Source: Dicaeum eximium (lineage: Eukaryota; Chordata; Aves; Passeriformes; Dicaeidae). Taken from it: 64,000 nt of DNA. Below, piece after piece: positions 14,259-29,537 of this stretch (positions within the stretch are counted from its first letter, which is position 1; each line of letters opens with the position of its first letter). The position numbers and the translations under genes were made by a program. Location: NCBI GenBank assembly GCA_013396995.1, contig VWZP01007456.1, positions 438,431 to 502,430 on the forward strand. Direction: 5' to 3'. Below the pieces are notes generated by a model. That model ran no database searches and was not told where the DNA came from. It saw only the letters and a list, made by a program, of their open reading frames with translations.

Positions 14259-14364
14259 TGTAGTAGTAGTAGTAGTAGTAGTAGTATTTCCACCACTTAA
14301 TTTCCTTTCCAAATTAGTAGTTAGATAGGGTGGTGTGAAGGTTTTAGACTGTGAATTTTTTTTC
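12247..14364 (+). repeat. Direct duplication, copy 1 (2118 bp)
   Basis: This segment recurs at 14366-17015 with a constant offset of 2119 up to the trinucleotide array. I saw only four base differences between copies: 13027/15146 G-A, one near 13591/15710 A-G, one near 13654/15773 G-A and one near 13975/16094 A-G. Copy 1 stops abruptly at TTTTTTTTC, followed by a single N. The content is ordinary intron: open frames on both strands recur identically in the second copy and have no recognisable features. The near identity, abrupt end and N join fit unmerged overlapping contigs or two haplotypes better than an old biological duplication. Confidence 0.95.
14185..14286 (+). repeat. Compound trinucleotide microsatellite (TTA)13 (GTA)21
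   Basis: Thirteen TTA units at 14185-14223 followed by 21 GTA-type units at 14224-14286, one of them GTT. This is the short version of the array that is greatly expanded in the second duplication copy. Confidence 0.97.
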
Positions 14365-14365
14365 N
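14365..14365. other. Single-N contig join
   Basis: One ambiguous base exactly between the two copies of the 2.1-kb direct repeat. A one-base N at such a place is typical of scaffold joining without known gap size. Confidence 0.95.
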
Positions 14366-17015
<2,650 letters not shown>

Positions 17016-18046
17016 ACATGCAAAGTGTCTTCAAAGAAATCACTCCAGATAAAAAGTGAATGACTGAAGTTTAGATTAATTTAGATCAGAATTAAGTTTA
17101 GATTTAATGCAAACGTTTACATTCACATCTCTTTTCAATAGAAGTCAATGTTTTATGTATGACTCGGGCTTTGTTAGAAATCTCTCTCTTTTATATTTTC
17201 CAGCCCATTTTCCTATAAAATATATTTTTTTCTCTCCTTTGTGTCTTTGCTTTCATTTCAGAATGCAACAGGTTCAGTGTCTCCCAATGCTGTGAATAGC
17301 TCACATTTGCAACTGCATAAAAAATACTCAATGCATTTCAGCTGGGAAAGATAAGAAATTTTAATAGCCTTTATGCTTTGTGGAAAATGTTGCTAGGATG
17401 CCCAGATTTGTATATTCAGGGTGTTAGTTTTCTAAAATTCATGCAGAAAAAAATTTGGGGTGAGACAGTTTTAGGAAGTGGGCCAATATCCTTTAGACAG
17501 GTTCTCTTGAACTGTAGCATTTTTGTTGTGTATTATTTTGAGCAGAACAAGAATGTTTCCAATAAGTTTTTTAATACACCCTTGGAGATGCTTTATAAAC
17601 TGCTTATTCTCTAATACTGCACCTGTGTTCCATCACTTGATATACTAATCCCACTGTGGGACCTTCCAGTTCTTCAGACCTGCTTGGATTGGAAAAACTT
17701 GCCAACTAGAAGCAGCTTTGAAGTGTAGCTGTTGTTGGCTGTGCATCTTTGAGAAGAAGCAAACAATAAAGTGTTTGTCCTTTTTCTATCAGGCCTGATG
17801 TAATATCACTTCTAAGGAAGCAGCATGTGAATAAATAAAGCACATGATTTAAGAATGCATTTGAGAGTCACACGTCTAAACAGCCCATGATTTCTGTAAA
17901 ATGAAAATCCCTGCTGAGTAGAAAATCATTACTGCTCATCGTTCTCTTCAGTATTCACTCAAAAGGTATGACTCTCTTAATACCCTAATGAAGCATTCAA
18001 ATCAAACACATTCCAGTGAGGACAAAATAACCACACTTGAAGTAAG

Positions 18047-18085
18047 TGTGAGAATGCTATTATCATATAATAGCATGTGAGAATG
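18047..18085. repeat. Perfect 10-bp hairpin bounded by a 10-bp direct repeat
   Basis: ATGCTATTAT (18054-18063) and its exact reverse complement (18067-18076) are separated by three bases. The decamer TGTGAGAATG occurs at 18047-18056 and again at 18076-18085, overlapping the outer ends of both arms. Confidence 0.85.
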
Positions 18086-19458
18086 ACAAAGGTTTCAGTG
18101 CTTTTATTGATTTTTTTTGGCTTAGACTTAGCCAAGCAAACTAAATGGGGAGAAATTACTTTTAATACTCCTAATTAAGTCTGTAACTGTAGAAAGAGCA
18201 AACTATTTGTAAACCGTTTAAAATACCCAGAAAAAAGCATGGAGTGCTTTTAAAAATGGAAATTATTAGGCAACCCAGTGATTTCTTTAATTTGTTGATA
18301 ATGCTCATGCTATTTGTGGCATACTAATTAAGTGTTGGGAAATGATCTCCTAGTACACTGAATGTAATCCTGCAGTCTGTTATAGATGAAACTGGAGACA
18401 ATCACATAGAGCTGGATCCCTATGAAACCTGGCTGGGTACTTCTAGTGGCTTCACCTGTTCCACAGGTCATGATCAGAGCACAGATCAGTAACACTCACC
18501 TGTGGCTCTTGTTCCCAGCCAGTGGTAGTGAAATCCAGCAGATGTTCCAGGCGTGCAGGGGAGCAGATTGCAGGTGGCAAAGTGAGTGACTTGTGTCTCT
18601 CCTGGCTTGGCAGGGGGTGCTGAAAGCTGTGTGCTTGTGAGTTGGAAAGGAGAGGTGTGGGTGACTGGGGGTCTCTCTGTGTTGGTGAGTCTCGCCAGTT
18701 TGAATTGCACAAACTCCCCTCACCACCCCCTTGTCTGTATGGACTCCTCTCCCGGTGAGTGGCAGCAGTGTTTTCAAAGCACTCATGTCTAAAAGCAAAG
18801 AATTGGGCTGAGTCTGTGACTGGCACCTCATTGCCTTCTGTTTTCCCCAGTTCTTTTGCCAGTTTTGCTTTCTCTGAACACCCTTATAGCTACCCAGTCA
18901 GCTCTCTCTTGAATGGGAGGAATGGTAGCCTTAAAGCAGAAGAGCTTTGCTCTTTCTGATCTCACAGACTAGAGCTTTGTGAAAATTGGAGTGAAATTGC
19001 AGAATTGTAAGCTCTGCAAAGAAAGAAAATTTAACCAAAAACCCCGCTTTGTTCAGTGCTTACATGTTTATACTTGTCACCTGAACTAGATAAAGCATCT
19101 TCATATTTTCTAGGGAGGAAAAATAACATCTCTTGCTATCATTGCCCTATCCTGGTTGTTTGAGTCTGTGTGCCTGCTTCACACTACTGCCCAGGGGAGC
19201 ACATCCTTCTGCATCCAGATTTCTTCTCTGAAGGGATCTCTGAGAGTGAGCAAGCTTCCATGCCCTGAATGTCTTGCTGCCTGATGCAGTCACTTCTCTT
19301 AATGGCATGTAGGCAGAAGGGGGGGTTTGAAAGTGATGCTTTCTGCTTCTGTGGAAGGTGGTGTGCTAAGTTTGTACACATCTCAAGCCTATTTTCTGAA
19401 GTCTATTCTGGATATCATCCTTCCCACAGCACTTATGTCATTTTAGTCATTGAAACAA

Positions 19459-19576
19459 TTTTTTGGGTGGGGTTTTTTTTTTGTTGGTTTGTGGTTTGTT
19501 TGGTTTTTTTTGTTTGTTGTTTTTTTTTTTGTTTTGTTTTGGTTTGGTTTGGTTTTTTTTGGGTTTTTTTTGTTTT
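19459..19576 (+). repeat. 118-nt tract made only of T and G
   Basis: No A or C occurs in 118 nt. T runs of up to 12 alternate with G, GG and GGG, including GGTTTGGTTTGG units. On the sense strand the pre-mRNA would be a U/G-rich run. Confidence 0.9.
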
Positions 19577-22500
19577 CTGAAAGCTGAGAATGTGGGCAGG
19601 ACCTTATGTCTAACAACAGCAAATTGCTGTCTTCATTGTACTACGCAAAAAATTTCCTTAATCTCTGAGGGCAATAATATAAATGGAATGGTTCTTTAGT
19701 AACTTTAGAAAAAAGAAAAAGTTAACAAAATGAGAATACAATGTCAGTGAAAAAGCATGGTTTACACAGTGTGCAGTACGTTAGTGGAGTCAAAGATGCC
19801 ACCACTAAATGGTGAGGTTTGTTATCATAATGTCCCTCCTGTTTCTGTGCAAGATTTTCTAGTTTCCTATTCTTACTTATGTCATCAATAATTTCTTGTA
19901 CATGGAATGTGCTACTGCAGACACACTTATTGTTTGTCTGCCCCTTCCTGTGTGTCTATGCTGAAAAATCCATGAAGAATCGTGTGCCCACTTCCCCTCC
20001 TTCAGATGAGACAAAAAGAGAAAATGAGACAATGAAATGCAAATTCCTTGTGCTGGTACACTGCACACATTCAACGCTGCATGGAACTAGGTTGATGTTA
20101 TTATTCATAATGTTACAATAAAAGTAAGCCGAGGGTAGCTCTAGAGGCTGGAAGGATGCCCATCACTTACACTCTAAAGTTAAGGCCTTGCCTCTAAGAT
20201 ACTCTTTAGCAGACAGAGCAGTGTTGCTTGGGATAGGAGACAAGAGAATTTTTCTGCCAATAAAAATGGCGAAAAATCTTACTTATTTCAGTCTTACAGA
20301 AAATAAAACTTAATACAAATCTTCTTTTACTTTGAAAACGAAAGCAAAGCCAGTCTGCCATATTTGATAAAGGACTTATAAAATTATTATTTGTTCTTTT
20401 CAGAAAGTCTGGAGTGAACTTTGATCCTCTTAAACTCTGTGACTTTCTGGCTTAAGGATGGCATTCCCCCATGGCAGCAGCAGGAAAAGTAGCCTTCCTT
20501 TGAGGCTGCTCCCCAGAGCCCTGACACAGTTTTCTGCTGTAGAGAAGAAGAAGAGATTGACCATATCTAAGGACCATCTAATTTGTTACCCTTTATTCCC
20601 TTAGTGGGATTCTGTGCTGGTAACCTGCAATGTTCTGCTCTGCACTTTGTTTCCTTTTCCTCATCCATTTTTGAAGTGATCTACAGCAATGGAGAAAGGG
20701 GCGTGGTTCTATTTCGAAAAGGAAAGTAAAAGATGGCAGAACTAATTCAAATCTGAAGTATCCTTAGAAATTTGGGTTAAAACCCACTAACCAACCATTA
20801 CAACAAACAAATAGATAAATAAAATATTAAACGAAGGAAAAAAAACCCTTTCCATTAGCTAGCTGTCTTGGGTTTCATCTGGAATACATTCCCCAAGGAT
20901 ATTCTAGTGCTTTGGGTTTTGCTGTTTTGCTGCCTCATTGAGAAAATAAATTTGAAATTAAATGAGGTTAAAATTAGAGTGGTTTTAAGCCTGTGTGTGT
21001 TGCAGGGGACGAGTGCCTGTAAGTTTCTAATATATCTAAGCAGATAAAAGAAGTCATGATTCTTACAAAAATTATGTAACCTGTCATCCTTGTGAAAAAG
21101 CTGGTTAAAAAAAATATGTGAAGCAATTCAGCCAATTTAAATTTGGTTTTTTACCTGTGTATCATTTTAAAGAAATCGGTCATGGGAGAAAAAAATGCAG
21201 AAAGTATTTTCCCACATTTTCTTTTTCCAAGTCATTATTTTTTTCACACATCTCTTAACTTGCTGTTTAATTATCAGGTCATCTTCATGTATAGAAACTG
21301 ATTTTTTTTTTTACTGTTCCTCATTGCTATTTATTTCAGCAAGCTATCAAAGCCCATTAAGTCAATGCAAGTCTTCCCAGTTATTTCTATAGACTTTACA
21401 TCAGCCTCAGAGACACAGCAAAGTGAGCTGGGATCTGCCCCTGCCTCCAGCAAGATGCTGGATCAATTATATCCCAGGTGCACTAAGGGGTGTTTTACAT
21501 GGTTTTGTCTATCTTAAGTTACATGGTCAATTTAAAAAAACAATGCTCCCCTAGCCCCCCAGTTCTAAGTGCTAATCAAGATACTGGGGAAAAAAAAAAG
21601 GATTAGGTCTGTGAAGCAGCTGCTTTTAGGGTCCCCACTTCTCTGTGAGAGCTCTGCTGACACATATCTGGACACCCAGAGCTCTCAGGGGAGCCACAGG
21701 CTGGAAGAGGTGACTGTTCACATACAGCTGCTAATCACTTTACCATTGCTGTTGTCTTCTTAATGCTCACCTTAAAGAAATATGTATATGTGTGCACACA
21801 CACAAATGTGGTGTTAGTACTATTGCACTTTGCTCTATATTCCTCCTCTGCTCATTTTATTAGTAAAAGTTCCCACTCATTAACATCTCCTTAGAGGAGA
21901 ACTAGCATTTTTGAGGATGATTATTTTTCCGATTAACATGGAATGAGTCAAGATTTCTTTTTATTGGAAAGCATTTTTTGTATCTCACGATAGCAATTTA
22001 TTATTTTCCTCAGAGGAGAAAATACACAGTAAATCTTTCCCATGACATTATTGTGAAGGGATCAAATTTGTGCTCTTTATTCAGTTAAAAAATCTGTTGA
22101 AAGCTGGTATGAGTGGAAGGCAAGTAAAGACTCGCAACATCTGATCTTTCTTCTTGATATGACTCTTTCCTGGTATGTAGTCAGCAATCACTTTCTTCAT
22201 CTAGACAGAATCCTGGACAGCTGGCCCTACCCTAAGCTTCTATTTTACTGGTGGTTTTTGTCTCTTCAGTGTGCACAGCCAACTGTAGCAGCCCAGATTC
22301 TTCCCTTACCTCTTCCCCTTGAGGAGTTGCTTTAAAAATTAAATAATCTGCTGTCTTGCCTTACACATTTGGCTCCCTGGGGTTTTATAGGGAGTGTGCC
22401 AGTGCTGAGCATTCAGTCCTACTCTGTACATCAGAGCAGTAGAAAGGCTCCTGCTCACTGCAGTGGATGGGATACAGACCAGAAAACAATCTCAAGGGTG

Positions 22501-24779
22501 AGCACCCCGACCTGCCCCTTCATCCCTCAGGGTGACTGTGGGAACTGGGAAGCTTTTCTGGGAACAGTCCAGGACAGCACAGGGGGTGGTGGAGTGAGCT
22601 CCATCTGTCTCAGCAAGCAGTGTGGTGTGATATGGGTGAAGCATTTGGTGCAGAGTCCTTGGCTGCCATGTTTTGATGTGTTTTCAGTGTGGATTAGCTC
22701 TGCTCTGGTCATGCAGACAGAAAAACAGCGTGTGGCTGAAACACAGCAGTTGGGTCCTTGGGCTGCGCTTCAGTTTCATGTGAAAGGAATCCACTTTGTG
22801 CACTCGAAGATTGCTCTGTTGTGCAAACCAAAGCATGGTAAAAGATTTCCCCAAGAAATACTCTCCAGTTCTGAATTAAAACATCAGCGTGAACACAGCA
22901 GAGTAGTAAAATGCCATACTAGGAGATCTCATGCTAAAAGAAAGTGTTGTCATTATTCCAGATGATAGACTGGAGAGAAAATTACAAAGTGATGAGTGCA
23001 AGGTGCAGGCTAAGTAATTTGAATCAAGGGAAGAGGAAATGTAAGAGAGCTTTATTTCTCAAAATAGACAGCTAGATAATAAATGCCAGGGTAGCATTGT
23101 CTGATGCCCTTCACATGAGAGAAATTATTATTTCTGTAAGAGTCACATTGCATGTAACTAACTATTGGATAGCCAAGTGTAAGTAAATATTAACTGTACC
23201 TCTATGGTACTGTGCAGCAAGTAAGAAAATGTTCTTCCTTTTGCCATCTACATTTCTCTAGTCAAAACTACTGTTTGGTTTCATAAAATCTGTGGTTTTA
23301 TGTTTATTAAACAGCAAAAAATAGTAGGATTTCTGAAAAAAACCATAGTTGTTTTAATTTTTTTTGAAAGAAGATAGTAGCTTGCTACTGGGAACAAGCA
23401 ACTGTAGAGGCTGTTAATAATATATATGAAGCTGCTGAAACAACTATGTTCCAAATATGACAGTTTTTATCAGTAGTGAACATTTCAGCTCATTAGTAAT
23501 GGTAACACTTGTTAGTTACTTGTTAGTAAGCACTGAGTGATGAAGGAGAATATATAGCAGAGCAATGTTTCCCAATCCATTGAAAATAGACTGCAGGCCC
23601 TCAAGTCGTTTATATAATATGCGTGTTTCTACTGAAAAAGAAGCTGTAGCAGGACAAATCAATGTGTTCATTCAATTTTTTAAGAGCTGTAAGGTCTGCA
23701 TTCAAGAAACTCAGGTCCCCCAACTAGTCCGGCTGGGCTGGACTCTGGAAACTTCTGCCCTGCTCTCTGTTGTTCTAGAAGCAGAGTTGAGAGAAGTAGC
23801 ATCTGCAATGGAAAGGTTTAGCAAAGTGTTTATTTCCATTTCTGCAGTATTCTGTATCTCTGTTTTGTATTTCTTGAATATGTGAAAGAGTTTTTCCCTT
23901 TTTTTTCGTGGTTTGGAGAATACTAGTAAGTGTCACAGGCTTAAGATCAAAGTTTTGAAATTGATAGGAATATTTTAATCATTAAAAATTCAGCTGTTCT
24001 TCTGAAATTCTTTTCCTTCAAAATGTTAGGATAAAGATCACTGAAGTTACTATTCCAAGAATATCTGCCTGTTTCTGAAGTATCATAACAGGTTTATGTA
24101 CATCACACCTGCGTGTTACTCATGAGCTAAGTATGATGGGATGTGTCTGGTACTTTGCTTGTTCCTTCAGAGAGTCTGGGTGACTCTCTGTGACACCCCA
24201 CAGACAGGCTCAAAAAAACCTTTTTATCAGATTGATGGAATTAACAGATATTTTTTCCTATTCTAGTCTTTGGAGGTCTTCATATAATTCTGATTGTATA
24301 CTTGAATTTTGACAGGCTCACTTAATGCTTACTGTAAAATGTCAAACATTGTCTTTTGGTTCAGTCAAGCCCTATTTTTCCCCTCTGCTCCTTATGTCAG
24401 ATCACAGTGAGAGAAGAATGCAAGAATTATTATTCTTACTGTTAGAAACCCTCAAGAGCAGAGTGAGGCACAGGCATGTAGTTCTTAAAGTAGCCACTAA
24501 CTCTGGATAAACGAGAAGGCAGCAGGCTGTTCGTAATCACTGCACATAGTCATGGGGACCGCAGGATCCGCAGGGACCTTCATGCACGTGTGCATGGGAA
24601 TGGCATGGGAGGCATGAGTTCCAATTGCAGTGCATGCCAGGCTTCTCCCTAGGCAGCTACAGATCTCTGCAGCAGTGGCAGATAGGGCATGAAATGGCTC
24701 AAGGTGAATAGTTGCGCAACCTTCATAAAAAGATGAAAATCACTTGCCCAGTATTCTTCCCCAACGTTGGTCACTTTTA

Positions 24780-24899
24780 ACACCCAGCTAGACAGGGCTC
24801 TGGGGCATCTTATCTAGCCTGTGCTTTTGTCCTGGATTGGACCAGATGATCCTTGACGTCCTTTCTGACCTGGTATTCCAGGATCCTGTGATCCTGTGA
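24780..24899 (+). mobile_element. CR1 LINE 3' end fragment
   Basis: Sense CR1 tail. It includes CTAGACAGGGCTCTGGGGCA, TTGGACCAGATGATCCTTGA, the CTTTCTGACC block equivalent to CCTTCCAACC, and terminal GATCCTGTGATCCTGTGA octamer-type repeats. It is strongly diverged and 5'-truncated. The preceding 150 bp may be further decayed CR1 but is not clear enough to include. Confidence 0.8.
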
Positions 24900-27800
24900 A
24901 TATGTCATCGTGTTTTCCCTAAGCCCACCAGTGCACTTTAGCAGCAAGGCACCTTCATATTTTGTAAAGGCCAACAATAGCAGTGGTGTGTGAGTCCTCT
25001 CATCTATAGTAAGCTCATAGTAAGCAGAGAGTTGTAACCAAGCCAAACTAAATATGGCGACTGCCATGTGAATGAAAGCCTACCTGTCAAAGAAGGCAAT
25101 TTTTCACGTAAGGAAGATGTTCTGGATTTTATCCTATTAAATCTCATATTCTTATGCACTCATTCTTATGCTAGGATTATGTTGAGTGCATATGTGAGCA
25201 TGGAATGCGTGTTACTATTGCTCCTATTAAATGTGAGCAGAAATTCTGGAAGTGCATTATGCTCCATCTCTTTGAAAAATTTTAAAGCTAGAGCTGTTAA
25301 TGTGAAACAGAATTTTTTTAATAAATGGTCGGGCACTCTGGAGCAAATATTTGGGAAAAAAAAAGCTTAATTACATGGGTACCAGATTAAGACATTCTTA
25401 TAAACAGTTGTGGTATTTTTGTTGTGCTGGTAAAAAAAAAAAGAAAGCAAAGGATAGCCACCTTAACTTTGTGACTCAAGTGTAGTAGTTGATTGATTCT
25501 GAAAGTCAATGGGTGAATATTTTCCAGTCCTAGCAGAGAGAAAGACTGAATTGAATAACCAAATTCCTATTGATTTCCTTGGGAGCAGGATCAAGTCTTT
25601 CCTTCTTGATTAACTCCTTTTTTTGATTTTAATGAGAATTACGTGACTTAAATCCTGTTTTATGTTTTGGAAGCGATGGGTAAGGTTTAAATCAAATGGT
25701 AGGTTTTCTAGACTTTTAATAGCACTATTCTTTTTAGTGCTTCTGTTACCTCAGGGTATTTACTTTTGGCTTTTAGTGTGGTGTAGAAGTTGATACTATT
25801 GTGAATGGAATTGGCAAGTCTTAAAACACAATGTTTAGATCATAAACATTTTAAAATAAGACTCCATAAAAAAGATTTTTTTTTTAATATGAAATGTTAG
25901 TTGTGTTCTTGGCAGGCTTTGCTTCAGAGGAGTCAGATGCATTTCAAAGAGTATTCTGGTGGCCAGCTGTAGCCAAAAGATTATTTCAAACCAATGGAGA
26001 CCCAATTCCCTTCCCTCTGTAGCTTTTTTCCTTTCTCTCTCTTTCTCTCCCCTCATCTCTCTTCAGTAGGACTCTGTCTATGTATTACAAATGAAGTGTA
26101 GCCAGTCATAGGGTGAAAAATTGATACACAATTATACATAACAGTGGAAGGCATAGAAACTCAGACTAAGTATGCCAGTACTGGTCTTTGCTTTAGGAAG
26201 TGCTGTTGAGATTTCTTTTCTTCAACACTCTTCAAATCTTCAGAGTTCAAAAACCATTGACTACTCTTCCAGAGCCAGCAGGATTGCATAAAATATGTGG
26301 AGAATTGCTTGTGTCTGCCCTGCACTTACCTGTGGAGTGGTACAGTCATCTTTTTAACAATGTTTTGATTCATAGATGCTGTGTGAAACCATTACACTCC
26401 AGAGATGAGCAGAAGGTAATGGGTTTGGGGGTACATTAATGGAGCAGGTCTTTATTTATCTCAATCATTCATGCTTCATTGTGCTGGACATTATTTTCAT
26501 TTTTCACGTTTATTTGAAATAAATGTGTGAGAGTATTTCTTGTCCTGCTTTAGAGATGTCTTTAGAACATTTATTTTCAAAAAATATGAAAAGAATTACC
26601 TCAGTGTGATGAGAGGTATTGTCTTATGTAGTTGTGCAGGAAGAAGTCTTGCCCCACCTCAGACAAATACAGGTGCCACAGTAGGAGCTCTCATTACTCA
26701 TCGAACAATCAACATTGCTCAGTTATTTCAGAACAGAATTCAACTTCTTTTTTTTTTTTTCCCATATAGTGAAGGTAGAGCTTTCTCCACCTTGCTTTTG
26801 CAGTCTCTTTCTGCTGTGTGTTTTGCTGGATATGGGCCTGAAATCCCTGTCTGCTTGCACTGAATGGGGACAATTAAAAGTGCTGCTTAATGTCACTCAC
26901 AGGGAATCTTTTTGTTCCTTATTTATATTTCCCTTTAAGTGATGGAATGCATCAGCAACAGGAATTGTTGTCATGTCTCTGATTTTGAGAATTCAATGAA
27001 TGATTGAATGAATCATTCAAAAAGAATTGTAGTTGCTTGCATGGCATGCAGTCCTGTTTCATCTCCCACAGCAGCATAAAAGTACAGAGAGCAAATTCTG
27101 AGAGCAGCTTCATGTCCTCCTACACATTTGCTGAGCAGACCTGCATGACTTGAGATATTTGTGCTCTTAGGAGCCTGTGTTTATAATCACCTCATAATAG
27201 CTGAAAAAGAAAAGAGACTGGCAAAAAGCAAAAAACTACCAAGAGCTGAAAACGGAACGCTTAGTACTCAAAGTGTGTGGGGGGGTTACTTTGGACAAAA
27301 TCTAGGTAAAATTTGTATTAAGTTCATCAGAAATACTGAGGGCAATTCTTTGGATGTCTGCACATTTGAGTAGTTTGTGGGGCTGAGTCCTTGATCATTT
27401 TGAGAAAGAGTCCTTTGCAGCTGTTTGTATGAATACAAAGGGTTAAACAATAAAGAAGGAATACATGTTCATGCTTTTGCTTAAAAATAAAAGGGCTGGA
27501 TTTCAGAAGGAGCTGTAAAGCTTTCAGCAAGAATCAGGCAAACGCTACAGTAAAGTGAAAAGCTGAAATGTGAAGAGTGCGTGATGTGAGATGCCAGCTC
27601 AGCACTTCCAGATCACGTTGCTCTAGCAGAGGAGACCACCCTTGGAATTGCAGGGAACTGTAGCTGCTCTGCAATGTAAAGTTGTATAGGCTGATACCTC
27701 TCTCTCTGTTATGTCACCCGGTGGTAGCCTCTTTCAACAGTTCTCCACTCTGGGGAAAACACATGTTATTTACAGGTACTTCTCTAGGGGTGGAAAAATC

Positions 27801-27901
27801 CCCTTAATATACAGATCCCAGCTGCACAAGAAAATGAAAAGAATGTTCATATAAAAAGGGTTCTTTACTGAGGGTGTTTGTTTTTTCTCCTCTTTGTGCA
27901 G
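24900..27901 (+). other. PIEZO2 intron, part 5, ending at the exon 27902 acceptor
   Basis: Intron leading to the first PIEZO2 exon in the window. Small A/T runs are present (25426-25443, 26747-26760). The last 40 bases form a T-rich tract ending CTCCTCTTTGTGCAG, a good splice acceptor. No other gene is supported. Confidence 0.75.
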
Positions 27902-27944
27902 GTTCAACGTGGGAGAAAACATTACGGCAGATTGGTTTTGAAAG
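27902..27944 (+). CDS. PIEZO2: PIEZO2 internal coding exon (43 nt, N-terminal region)
   Basis: Short internal exon of the mechanosensitive cation channel PIEZO2, a plasma-membrane homotrimer that converts membrane tension into cation influx in touch and proprioceptive neurons. The sequence reads two bases (GT, completing a Cys codon if the previous exon ends in T), then STWEKTLRQIGFE, then two bases (AG) of the next codon. This matches the conserved N-C-S-T-W-E-K stretch near residue 100 of vertebrate PIEZO2, in the loop after the first membrane segments. A pyrimidine-rich acceptor ending TTTGTGCAG precedes it and a strong donor GTAAGC follows at 27945. The AG carry-over joins the T that opens the exon at 48728 to make Ser, keeping frame. 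The upstream exons with the start codon lie outside the window. PIEZO1 is less likely because the downstream GADAGN motif and following residues are PIEZO2-like. Confidence 0.94.
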
Positions 27945-29405
27945 GTAAGCCATAAAATTTTTTCCTTACTAGTGCAAAAAGGTAAGGAAGGAAAACTGCA
28001 CAGGCGAATTTGCAAATTTAGAGTGGAGGTCATGCAGTGTCATGCACATATGTGTTCAGCTTTTCTGTTTGTGTACTCTTTCCCAAATCAATCTGAAGCA
28101 ATTTATTCATCATATGAACTTGGCTCATCATGTTGTTTGCTGGTGAGTATACAGCATCCTGCTATTAAAAAAAGGGACACACCTTTTGGCCACAAGACTT
28201 ACTTATGAATGAAAATATTGCTCTCACTCATATTTTTTCCATGAAACTCCTAATCTCTGACATATGAGTTGACAAAAGTAAATGAAGTTGAAAGAGGAGC
28301 AAAGCTGGCAGAGACCTATTCAGCACCAGAGGAAAAGTCAATATGCAACATTCCTCAAATGCAAGAACTTCTTGCAGATAAACTTAGCCACAAGGTCATC
28401 ATACCAGAAACACATGTCTGTCTTGTAAATTAAACTGGGCCAAGTCCAGTAAAGAGTGACGTAAAGAAGAATTCAGATGCTCAATGTCCTCTTTATTCTT
28501 CTACAAATGGTAAGCCGAAGAATCTGCTCTCTGCTTGAAGTTTTGGATATTGTTAATTGAAAATTAATTGAAAATTAAACACTCCCAGTTGCCAAGTTTG
28601 ATGTCCTCAAAGGTTTTTTTTAATAGGTTGGGGTTTTTTTTCCGAGTTACATCCAATTTGGTTCCTGATGAGCATTTCATTCAGTGTGATACCACAGATG
28701 TCTGCAGGGCACTACAATAAACTATTGATTCTTTCATCACCCAAACTGTGAATTAGTACCTGTTGGCGCTGCTTGTCTCCATCAGAATGAAAAAAAAGTT
28801 TTGAGGATTTCTAGAATGAATTCATACTCTTCATACTCTGAGTGTGTGTTTTGAAACTGAGAATGGAAAAGTGTCAGCGTCTTTTTAGCTGAGTTCATTA
28901 GAAGTTCATTCGAAGTTCTGTGGTGGCAATTTCCAGCTTCTGAGATGTTTCAAAGCAAGAAGGAGAATCTATGCTAGCTGTGTATATGCAAGGTATGTAC
29001 GACATGAAAGATGGAGAATTCTTGATAGACTAAATTACAGCTGAGAAACCTTCCTGAGAGGAGGCAAATATGTAGAAGGGATTTCTGTGCAGATCCCATT
29101 ATTGCCACTCTAGTTTGAAAAGCAGAAAGGCATTTCTGCACCTTGAGAGATTGATTGTCACACTGGGGTAACTTTTTTGAAGCAGCACATTACAGATGAG
29201 GTAAAGATTTGAATGTAATTTGCTTGCTATAGTCATAGAATCAAATGTGTTCTCTCATCAGCTTTTTCAGAGAACTGACAAGGATAAAAAACAGAAGATA
29301 AAGTCTTTTGTAGAGATACAACAATTAAGATTTGGTTTTAAAAATAGTAATATCCATGATCTTACCTGTATTTTTAACACAAGATTTTTTTTATGACAGG
29401 AATAT
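27945..29405 (+). other. PIEZO2 intron after the 43-nt exon, first part
   Basis: Begins with the donor GTAAGC. AT-rich intron without a recognised element. Confidence 0.75.
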
Positions 29406-29537
29406 ATGATAGAAGCACAGAATGGCTTGGTTAGGCAGGTACCTTAGAGATCCAGTTCCTAACCCCCTGCCATGGATTGTTCAGAGCCCCATCCAGCCTG
29501 GCCTATAACACAAGGTGTGGGGCATCCATAACTTCTT
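29406..29537 (-). mobile_element. CR1 LINE 3' end fragment (antisense)
   Basis: Reverse-oriented CR1 tail. On the + strand it starts ATGATAGAAGCACAGAATGG, the complement of the terminal octamers. It passes through TTAGGCAGGTACCTTAGAGA and CCCCCTGCCATGGATTG, and ends near CCAGCCTGGCC with GGTGTGGGGCATCCATAACT. It is old, short and non-coding. Confidence 0.88.

Larger units (their letters stand above)
17016..24779 (+). other. PIEZO2 intron, part 4
   Basis: About 7.8 kb of intron. It contains the hairpin at 18047-18085, the T/G tract at 19459-19576 and a short (AC)n run near 21795. The region 22369-22965 is open for 198 codons from a non-ATG start but shows no domain. No RNA gene or transposon was recognised. 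Confidence 0.65.

Noticed and set aside
22369..22965. 198-codon open frame in intron
   Set aside because: It has no ATG near the start, no domain, low-complexity-free but unfamiliar sequence, and no splice or promoter context. Probably chance.
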